Assembly: GCA_018970625.1 (NCBI GenBank)
Contig: JAGWVZ010000118.1
Location: 1 to 9,010, forward strand
Source: Myxococcales bacterium
Lineage (GTDB): Bacteria; Myxococcota; Bradymonadia; REDH01
DNA: 9,010 nucleotides
Direction of reading: 5' to 3'
In this document: positions 1-8,100 of the stretch, in pieces
How positions within the stretch are numbered: position 1 is the first letter of the stretch
Layout: each line of letters starts with the position of its first letter
Notes under the pieces: model-generated
The model's input: only the letters and a program-made list of their open reading frames with translations
Databases searched by the model: none
What the model was told of the DNA's origin: nothing
Position numbers and translations under genes: made by a program

Positions 1-1
1 G

Positions 2-964
2 CTGGCCGAGGGGCTGTTGTCGGCATTTGCGGGGAAGCCGCTGCCGCACCTGTTGGTGCACTACGGTCGGCACCGGGTGGTGGCGGACGCGTTTCGCACG
101 TGGGCCGACCATTTTCGGATTCGGGCGCGGATGTTTGGCTGGGTGCCCAACCTGGACGCCTACGCGACGGCGGCCGATGTGGTGCTTACCACGCCGGATT
201 CCTGGCATTTGACGGGGTATCTGGCGCTTGGTTTGCCGGTGGTGACGATTCAGGGCGAGGTGGATCCATTGCAGCCGGTGGTGCAGGGCGCGATGGTGCC
301 GTGCGCCGACGCCCGGGCTGCGGCTGGGGTGGTGGGCTTTGTGGGGGCGTCGGGTGTGGCGCCTGAGCATGTGGCGGCGGCGAAAGCGTTTGGTGCCGCC
401 TGGTTGGCGTCGGAACCCACGATGGCGGTTGCCTCGGCGATCGTGTCGCTGTGGGAGCAGCGCGCGGTGTTGCAGTCGCGGGTGAGGGGGCCAGCGCCGG
501 CGCAGCCCGGCGCGGTGCCGGTGGTGCCTGTGGAGTCGATTGGAACGGGGCATCTGGACCCGCAAAAGGTGGATTTCTCGGCGCCGTTGCCGCGGGATCA
601 GGCGCGCGAGCAGCTGGCTTCGCTGATTCTGGAAGAGCGCAAGCTCGAGACGCACATCGCACAGGTTTCTGCGGAGCGCGATCGCTGGATGGAGCGTCTG
701 GATCTGGCGCGGCAGGCGGGTGATACGCGTCTGGGCGACGCGGCGCAGGTTCAGCTGGACCAGTTTGTGCGGCAGGTGGCCGACGCAAACGAGCGAATGG
801 CGAGCCTGGAACGACAGAAGGAGCTTGTGCGGCGACGCGTGGCTGCCCCGAAGGTTGCCACCACGCCGGCGCAGACCGCCGCCCTGTCCATGGAAGAAGA
901 ATTCAGGCGGCTGGAACGCGAGCGCGACCTGAACCGGCTGCGGTCTCAGGAAGGCGACGCATGA
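2..964 (+). CDS. GT-B (MurG/GT28-like) glycosyltransferase C-terminal half with coiled-coil tail, 5' truncated
   Basis: The frame is open to the left edge, so the true start lies outside; a TTG at 17 is only an internal Leu codon. 320 residues are visible. Residues 1-155 look like the C-terminal Rossmann half of a GT-B transferase: FGWVPNLDAYATAADVV (about 45-61), then TTPDSWHLTGYLALGLPVV (63-81). This matches the family pattern 'D-x-V-[IV]-[TS]-x-P...x-A-L-x-x-G-[LK]-P-[VI]', in which the loop binds the sugar nucleotide. The usual Gly-Gly is Asp-Ser, and the usual Glu is Gly at codon 215-217. A Pro/Ala/Val-rich linker follows (about 160-195), then a charged coiled coil (198-280) and a final acidic/basic helix (296-315). 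No membrane segment is seen. In this family the enzyme works on the cytoplasmic membrane face with lipid acceptors. The donor and acceptor here are unknown. Coding status is firm; the glycosyltransferase call is moderate and could instead be a degenerate GT-B fold. Confidence 0.75.
   Translation: MAEGLLSAFAGKPLPHLLVHYGRHRVVADAFRTWADHFRIRARMFGWVPNLDAYATAADVVLTTPDSWHLTGYLALGLPVVTIQGEVDPLQPVVQGAMVPCADARAAAGVVGFVGASGVAPEHVAAAKAFGAAWLASEPTMAVASAIVSLWEQRAVLQSRVRGPAPAQPGAVPVVPVESIGTGHLDPQKVDFSAPLPRDQAREQLASLILEERKLETHIAQVSAERDRWMERLDLARQAGDTRLGDAAQVQLDQFVRQVADANERMASLERQKELVRRRVAAPKVATTPAQTAALSMEEEFRRLERERDLNRLRSQEGDA
948..954 (+). promoter_or_regulatory. Shine-Dalgarno site of the flippase-like gene
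   Basis: AGGAAGG lies six bases before the ATG at 961, inside the last codons of the upstream gene. Together with the ATGA stop/start overlap it fixes this start and points to coupled translation of the two genes. Confidence 0.75.
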
Positions 965-2016
965 AAAAACTGGTGGTGAGCCTGCTGCTGTCGGTGGGCG
1001 TCGCGGGGGCCTTGCTCTGGTTGACCCTGTCACGGATGGCGGGTCAGCTCGACGGCGGGCAATCGCTGGCCGAGACCTTGTGGCAGGCGGTGAGCGCGGT
1101 GTCTCCGTGGTCGATGCTGTTGTATGCGCTGAGTTTCATGGTGGTGCACGTGTCGCGCATTGCGCGCTGGGTGTATCAGGTGAGGCCGCTGGGTGAGGAC
1201 AACTGGCGCATGGTGTTTCGCATCTGCGCGGTGGGTTATGCGGCGATCGTGTTGTTTCCGTGGCGCCTGGGCGAGGTGGTGCGTCCGTTCATGCTGGCTC
1301 GCGAGTCGCAGAAGGTTGATTTTGCGGCGGCGATGGGGACCGCAGTGACGGAACGTGTGATTGATGGGCTGTTGATCACACTGTTGTTGTTTGTTTGTGT
1401 GGCGACGGCGCCCGAGGCGGCGTCGGCGACGGTGCAGAGCGCGGGGCTGCTGAGTTTGTCGGTGTTTGCGTCGGCCAGTGTGGGGATTGTGTTGTTTGCA
1501 TGGCAGCGGCCGCTGGCGGTGCGGCTGCTTCATGCGACCATCGGCCGGGCCTCTGCGGGTCTGGCGAGCCGGCTGGAGGGCCTGCTGGAGGGATTTACGG
1601 GTGGGCTGGCGAGTTTGCGTCGTTCGGGAGCGCTGCTGCCGTTTTTGTCGCTGACGGCGCTCTACTGGACGTCCAACGCGCTGGGCATCTGGATTCTGGC
1701 GGACGCGTTCGGGCTGGCGGTGCCCTGGTATGCGGGGTTTGGTCTGCTGGCGGTGCTGGTGGTGGGCATCATGGTGCCGGCGGGTCCGGGATTTCTGGGT
1801 AATTTCCAGTACTTCCTTGGCGAAGGGTTACGTCTGTACTTGCCAGCCGTATCGATCGGCGCGGCGGGGTTGGCATTCTCGCTGACGATGAATCTGGTGC
1901 AGCTGGTGTTGCAGGTGGGCTTTGGCATTCCATTTCTGGCGGCCTCAGGGCTTGGCGCGAGGGGGTTGATTGACCTGCAACGTCAGGCGCAGTCGGCCGG
2001 TGCGGAATCGGCCTGA
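961..2016 (+). CDS. UPF0104 / lysylphosphatidylglycerol synthase TM-domain (flippase-like) membrane protein
   Basis: This is a complete 351-residue inner-membrane protein, a normal length for stand-alone members of this family. Hydrophobic segments are visible near residues 4-24, 51-66, 86-100, 133-150, 162-181, 225-248, 257-275 and 297-328. Two family signatures are present. FPWRLGEVVRPFMLARES (99-116) followed by AVTERVIDGL (128-137) matches the 'P-x-R-x-G-E-x-x-R-P ... E-R-x-x-D' pattern. VPAGPGFLGNFQYFLGEG (272-289) matches the 'P-x-x-P-G-x-x-G' loop. The C-terminal tail is short and hydrophilic. Relatives include the membrane half of MprF, which flips aminoacylated lipids, and proteins in lipid-linked glycan pathways. 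There is no C-terminal aminoacyltransferase domain, so it is not a full MprF. The start is set by the SD at 948-954 and by the four-base overlap with the glycosyltransferase-like gene, suggesting that it handles that enzyme's lipid product. The family call is strong; the substrate is unknown. Confidence 0.9.
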   Translation: MKKLVVSLLLSVGVAGALLWLTLSRMAGQLDGGQSLAETLWQAVSAVSPWSMLLYALSFMVVHVSRIARWVYQVRPLGEDNWRMVFRICAVGYAAIVLFPWRLGEVVRPFMLARESQKVDFAAAMGTAVTERVIDGLLITLLLFVCVATAPEAASATVQSAGLLSLSVFASASVGIVLFAWQRPLAVRLLHATIGRASAGLASRLEGLLEGFTGGLASLRRSGALLPFLSLTALYWTSNALGIWILADAFGLAVPWYAGFGLLAVLVVGIMVPAGPGFLGNFQYFLGEGLRLYLPAVSIGAAGLAFSLTMNLVQLVLQVGFGIPFLAASGLGARGLIDLQRQAQSAGAESA

Positions 2017-2036
2017 CAGAAGTGCACGCGACACGC

Positions 2037-2056
2037 GCTGATGCTTGGCTATCAGC
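2037..2056 (+). terminator. Weak hairpin after the membrane-protein gene (possible terminator or attenuator)
   Basis: GCTGAT at 2037-2042 pairs with ATCAGC at 2051-2056 around an eight-base loop, 20 bases after the stop codon. The stem is only six pairs and no T-tract follows, so it does not qualify as a standard intrinsic terminator. A second small stem, CCTGA-CATT-TCAGG, lies at 2080-2093. Either may be chance. Confidence 0.2.
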
Positions 2057-2155
2057 CCGGGGGTTGCTATGCAGTCGAGCCTGACATTTCAGGTCTGCCG
2101 CACGCGTTTTGCTCCCGACGATCGGGTGCACCCTGTTGGCAGTTGAACCACTTTC

Positions 2156-2159
2156 GGAG
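2156..2159 (+). promoter_or_regulatory. Shine-Dalgarno site of the giant TPR gene
   Basis: GGAG sits five bases before the ATG at 2165. A TGA in the same frame at 2144-2146, with no ATG, GTG or TTG codon between it and 2165, makes 2165 the earliest possible start. Confidence 0.65.
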
Positions 2160-2164
2160 CTGGC

Positions 2165-5100
2165 ATGGCGCGGCAGAACGAAGACTGGATCGAACGGCTA
2201 CAGAGCTTCGCAGATGTATCGACGGCGGTCGCCACGTTGAGTGAGGCGCTGGTGCAGGATCGGGACCATCGTGGCCTGATTCGGCTGTGGGTGCAGGCGT
2301 CCACGCTGCTGCCGGAGTCGTCGCACGCCGGGCACTTCAGGGCGCTTTTGCAGCAGCTCGATATGGTCGCGTCGGCCGTGGAGTCGGACGAGATTCGGTC
2401 CGAGATCCTTCTGGAGACGGGAAAGATCGCCGATGAACGTCTGGGCGATCCGAAGAGCGCGATTGAACGGTATCGGGCGGCGTTCAAGGCGAGTCAGTTC
2501 AACCTTCGGGCCCTGGACCTGGCCCGCCGTGTGTACGTGGCTCAGGAAAACTATGGCATGGGCAGAAAGCTGTATGAGCTGCAGCTCAAGTCGGTGCGCG
2601 AGCCGTCTGATCAGGCGGCCACGCTGACGGCAGCGGCGCGGTTTGTACATGTCTATATGCCCGAGAGTGATGAGGCGAAATCGCTGTTGGAGCAGGCGCT
2701 TGCCAGGGTGCCGGGCTATGCGCCGGCGCTCGAGCTGCGGGCCGAGATGGCTGCGGGCGCGGTGGTCGCTGACGCGCCACCGGCTTCGGAGTCGGCTGAT
2801 GACGATGGTCCGACGACGCGCATGTCACCGCTGACCGACGAACAGGCGGGTGCTGCTGTTGACGCACGTGATGAGGGAGCAGCCGTTCAGGCTGCTGATC
2901 GTTCCACGGAAGCGCCGGCTGTGGCGTCGCGCCCGGCGTCGCCGAAGGCAGTGGTCGCGGCCGCGGGTCCACATCCTGCGGTGCAGGCGGCACGCGAGCT
3001 GGCAGCCGCGTCTGGTTGGGCGGCGGCGTACAAGTCGCTGGATGACGCGTTAACGCGCGCGGGCTCTGCCGCCGAGCGCAATCAGCTGGCCGAGCAGGCC
3101 GGCGAGCTGGCGTGGAAGGAAGGTGGCGATCTGGAGCGCGCGGACGGGTGGTTCAAGCGGGTTCGGCTGGCCGATGCACGCAACCGCACGATGCTGAGCT
3201 TTTATGTGGCTCAGAGCGAGCTGCAGGGCGACCCACGCAAGCAGCAGGCCGCGCTGCAGGCGTTGCTGGCTGTTCTGGACGGTGATGACGCGGTGGACGT
3301 GCAGATTCGACTGGCGCAGCTCGCCGAAGAGAAGCTGGACAATCCGGGACGCGCGCTGGACCTGTGGGCGGCCGTACGAAAGGCACGCCCTGACGATGAC
3401 ACAGCGCGGGCGGCCCTGCGGCGCATTCTTCCCGCGACCGGCAAGTGGACCCGACTGATTGAGCTGCTGCGCGAAGAGCAGTCGCGCGTGAGCGAAGCGG
3501 ACGAGTCCGCGCAGCAGGCGCTGCGCGAGGAGTTATTCGCCGTTTATCGTGATCATGCCAACATGCCGATTCAGGCCGACGCGACAGCGCTGCAGATTCT
3601 GGAGCATGACGCGGCGCATGTGTCGGCCTATCGTTGGCTTTCGGAGCGGTATCGTCACGCAGAGCGCAGCAGTGAGCTGGCCGCGCTGCTACGAACCTGG
3701 GGTCTGGCGACGGGTGGCGTCGAGGGGGCGCGCGCGCTGCATGAGGCGGCCCTGCTGTACCGGGACGAGCTGGGCCGGCCCGATGACGCAAACGAGGTGT
3801 TTCTGGGGCTGCTGGAGCGTGATCCGTCGAACGAGGAAGTGTTCGCCGAACTGGAATCGACGCTCGTGTCGGAAGGGAAGGTGGCCGAGCGGGTGGCGAT
3901 TCGGCGCGCGCGGCTGGCTGCGCTTGAGGGTGCGGTCCGCGAAGCGTTTGTGAGGGCGACGCTGGACGTGGCCGCTTCTGACGAGTCGTTGCTGTTGCCG
4001 TGTCTGCTGGACGCCTGTGCGGTTTGCCCCGACGATGACGCCCTGCTGGATCGGGCGCTGTTGTTGCGAACAGGCATGTCGGCGCAGGAATGGGACGCGT
4101 TCGGTGTGGCGCATCTGGAGCGTCGTTTCAGCGACGCGCTCGCCGAATCGCTGGTCGAGGCGCGCATCTCGGAGCTGCACGATGCGGCCGGTGCGCTGGC
4201 GCTGGCGCGTCAGTGGATGGAGCGGTCCCCGACCGTGGCGTCGCCGTTTCTGATGGAAGCGCTGGCAGCCAGTGGCCTTTGGGTAGAGCTGGTGGAGCAC
4301 GCGCGTACGTCCGACATGCTGGAGCTGGCCTGGGAGCTGCTCGAGCCCGCGGCGGCCGAACATACGCATCTTTTTGGCCTGCTGGCTGACTTTGCTGCCG
4401 ATGATCTGAACGACATGGGCCGGCTGATTCCCGTGTTGCAGCGCTGGTTTGGGGTAGAATCCGACAACTCGACGATCGTGCGTCGACTCGTGGACGCCGA
4501 AGTGGGCCGGGGTGGTTTCGAGCAGGCAGCCGAGTGGCTGGACGTGCTGTTGAACCTGCAGTCGGGTGCGCCGGCGACCGAACGTGCGCTGCTACATGAC
4601 GAGGCCGCCGCCCTGCACATGGAGCGAACGTTGCGCAGCGACCTGTCGCTCGACCACGTGTGCCGTGCGCTTGAGCTGGCGCCGAGCCGCGAGCGGCTGC
4701 AGCGCGCCGTGTCGCTGGGCGAATCGTTGGGCAGCCCGACGCAGGTTTGCGAAGCGCTGGAGCGCGCGATTCATTCGGCACCGCTCCCGGACGAGCGCAG
4801 CGAGTGGCTGCGTGAGCTCTCCCGTTTGCAGCAGAGCGCCGGCCTTGACGAGGGCGCTGTGGCCCACTGGCGGGCGTTGCTCGGTCTCGTACCGGGCGAT
4901 AGCGAGGCGCTGGATGCACTCGAGGCGCTGCTGGGTGCTTCACAACGCTGGGACGAGTTTGTGGTGGTGCTTGAAGAGGCCATCGCCGCTGTGTCGCCCG
5001 AGCTGGGGCGCGCGCTTCGATACCGGATTGTGCGAATCCGAGGCGAGAAGCTGGGGCAGGTGAATGAGACCATCGCCGAGCTCGAGCGCCTTGTGCAGAG

Positions 5101-8100
5101 CGACCGTAACGACCGTGCGGCGTGGTCGGAGCTGCGTCGATTGCGTGTGTCTGCCGGCCACCTGGAAGCCGCCATGGAGGCGGCAGCCAATGAGCTTCGC
5201 CTCGCCAGCGACGACGCGGAACGAACGGCAGCGTTGCTGATGCTGGCTCAACTGCATCTGGACACTGCGCGTGACGCGGCGGCGCTGGGCTATATTCGCG
5301 AGGCGTTCAAGTCGTCGCCTGAGAGCGAACGCGGGCTTGCGACCGACATGCTGCTGCAGCTCGTGGATCGCGGTCTGGTGCTGGACGCCGTGCCGCTGGT
5401 CGATCCGTTGCTCGAATCGGCGGGTCGGTGGGCCGATCTGTTGCGGGTGCTCGTGGCCCAGAGTCGTGCGCTGTCGTCGGTGGATGCGACCCAGTGGGCG
5501 CGCATGGCCGAGATTGCCGAACAGCGTTGTGACGACCGCGAAACCGCGCTGCTGGCGTGGACGCGCTGGCTGGAGTCCGAAGTGCCGACGCCGGCTGCCT
5601 GGCAGGCGTTGCAACGGCTGACTGCGAACGACGACGACCTGCTGGGTCGCTGGCGCGCGCTGCTGGAGACCCATGGACTGACGGCCCTCTCGTGGAGCAT
5701 CGAAGCCTACGCCGAACGCCTGATGGCGAACGGTCACAACGCTGAGGCATGGCAGCTGCGGGCCCGCTGGTGCCACGAAGAGGCATCCTCTCTGCAGGGC
5801 GAGGCCGCAGCGGCCTTGTACGTACGCGCCGGCCAGATTCGTTCGGGCCAGCTCGGCGATGTGGGCGGCGCGGTCGCGAGTTTCCGCGCCGCATTGCAGG
5901 AGTCGCCGCTGGACGACGAGGCCTTTACGGCGCTGCATGGCCTGCTGACGGAGCAGTCTGCAGACGGCGATCTGGACCAGCTGTTGACGCAGCGTATCGC
6001 GGCCCTTCGCGCAGCAGACGGTTCGCCGGACGACATGGAGTTCGCGCGTGGGTTGCTGGTGGGGCTGCGGGCGCGCAATCCCGGGCAGTACAACGAGGCC
6101 CTCGAAGTGGCTGGCGATGCGCTGCAGGCAAACCCGGCTGCGCTCGGGGTGATTGCCGACGTACAGCAGATCTTCGAGGCGTCCACAGACGAAAGCGCAT
6201 CGTTTGCGACCGCACACGCGCTTTTGATGAGCACGTGGCGCGCGCTGGGCGACCAGGATGAGGTCACCGCGCAGCTGCACGCCGCGGTGACACGCGCCCC
6301 TGAGTCCATGCGGCCCGGTCTGCACTTTGAGCTCGCGCAGGCGCTGGCGACGGACCCCGAGATGGCCGACGAAGCGCTGGAGCACGTCCGAATTGCGCTC
6401 GTGAGCGACCCTTCGCTCACGGGAGCGATCGAGTTGCTGTGCAGTACCGCGCAGACGACCGGCCGCTGGGTGGACGCGCTGGGAGCGCTGGAGCAGGCCG
6501 CCGAGGCGCTGGAACAGGTCGATCTCTGGCTGCTGGTCGCAGACACCTACGAGCGGGAGCTGGGCGATCTTGCCGAAGCCGCCAACAGTCTGGAGCGGGC
6601 GCTCGCCCTGCAGGGCGACAGCCTGCCGCAGGTGCAACGCCTGTGTACCCTTCGGCGGTCCGACGGCGACCTCCCGCAGCTGGCCGAGGCGTTGCAGCGT
6701 CTGGCCGCTCTGCAGGTCGAAGGCTCGGCAGAGCGCACTGGCACGTTGCTTGAGCTCGCCGGCGTGCACGCGCAAATGGACCGCGCCGAGGAATCCATCG
6801 CGACCTGGGAATCGCTTCTGGGTGACGATGGCCAACGTGCCGTGGCCCGGCGCGCCCTGCTGGCGCTGTACCGTGCGACTGGCAGGTACGCGGACCTGGC
6901 GACATTGCTGCGTGACGAGATCGCCGCGACGGCCCCGGCTGCCGAGCGCGCGGCGCTGCACCGGGCGCTGGGTGAGCTGTACGACGGTCAACTCAACGAC
7001 CCCACCGAGGCCGTGCTGCAGTTTGATGAGGCCGTGGCCCTGCAGTCCGATGATGCGGAGGCCTGGCGTCAGCTGGTGCGTCTGCACGGTGACGCCGACC
7101 GTTACGACCTGCTGGTGGACGCGCTGCGCGCCCTGATTCCGCTGTTGCAGGGCGAAGAACGACACGGGTTCACGCTGCAGCTGGCTCGCGTGCTGCAACA
7201 GCAGCTGTTCGAGGCTGGCGCTGCGCTCGAGGTTCTGGGCGGTCTCAAGGGCGTCGAGCTGTCCAGCCAGCACTCCGAGTCGTATAATTCCCTTCTGGAA
7301 GCGTTGCTGGAGGCATCTGAGACCCAGGAAGCCGCAGCGGAGCTGTTGGCGACCCGGTACCGTGACGCTGGCAATGACGCCGCGCTGGCGGTGATTCTTG
7401 GGCGTCAGTCGCAGTTCGACCTGTCGCCTGAACGTCGCGCCGAGTATCTGGATGAGGCCGCCGACCTGTATGCGACGTCGCTGCAGGAACTGGACGCCGC
7501 CCTGACCGCCTTGCTGGAACGCTTCGTGCTGCTCCCCGACTCGTCGGTGCTGTCGCGCATTCAGTCGCTCGCGCTTCAGGCGAACGCGGCGTGGCGGGTG
7601 GCCGATGAGTTGGGCCGCGTGTTGCACGGCGCCTTGCCCGCCGACCTGACCGCCGACATTCACGTGATGCTGGCGGGCCTGTTGCGTGAATCGGGCGGCG
7701 ACGCCGACGACGTGTCGCAGCACCTGGCTGCCGCGCAGGCGTTGCGTCCGCACGACGCCGGTCTTCTGCAGCTGCTGTATGAGGTCATGAGTGATGCAGG
7801 GCGGTGGTCTGAACTGGCCGATCTGCTCGAAACGGCCGCCGCGGCCATGACCAGCCGGGAAGATACGCTTGTGCTGCACGAGCGGCTGAATGCGCTCTTT
7901 AGCGGGCCGCTGGACGATGATGAGCGGGCGTTGCGAAACGCCGTCACCGCGCTGGAGCTCGACTCGGGTTGCGTGTTCGCCATCGAAACCGCGCGCCGGG
8001 TCTGCGAAAACCGTGGTGACCTGGACGCGCTGGTGGACGTGCTGGAACGCATTGCGACACAGGAGTCGGATGCGAGTGGTCGTGCGCGCCTTCGATTTGA

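Larger units (their letters stand above)
2017..2164 (+). other. Intergenic gap between membrane protein and giant TPR gene
   Basis: This 148-base stretch is the only non-coding DNA in the window. It holds two small inverted repeats (2037-2056 and 2080-2093) and the ribosome binding site of the next gene. I could not find a convincing -35/-10 pair, although in a GC-rich organism promoters may not match the sigma-70 consensus. Short open frames crossing it do not look like genes. It is long enough to hold a separate promoter for the downstream gene, but that is not shown by the sequence. Confidence 0.6.

Noticed and set aside
17..19. TTG as a start codon for the first gene
   Set aside because: The frame continues to the left edge and the glycosyltransferase-like domain is missing its N-terminal half, so the gene begins outside the window.
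186..788. A 200-codon - strand frame opposite the glycosyltransferase-like gene
   Set aside because: Its product is almost entirely Pro, Ala, Arg and Ser, typical of an antisense shadow of GC-rich coding DNA; the + frame shows a clear protein-family pattern.
2041..2244. A 67-codon + strand frame starting in the intergenic gap
   Set aside because: It runs into the giant gene in another frame, has no good ribosome binding site, and its product shows no recognisable pattern.
2586..2993. A 135-codon - strand Pro/Arg/Ala/Gln-rich frame across the linker region of the giant gene
   Set aside because: The sense frame is continuous through here and the antisense product is low-complexity.
7283..7288. 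A perfect TATAAT hexamer
   Set aside because: It lies within the giant coding frame (Tyr-Asn codons) with no -35-like sequence at the right distance and no gene start downstream.
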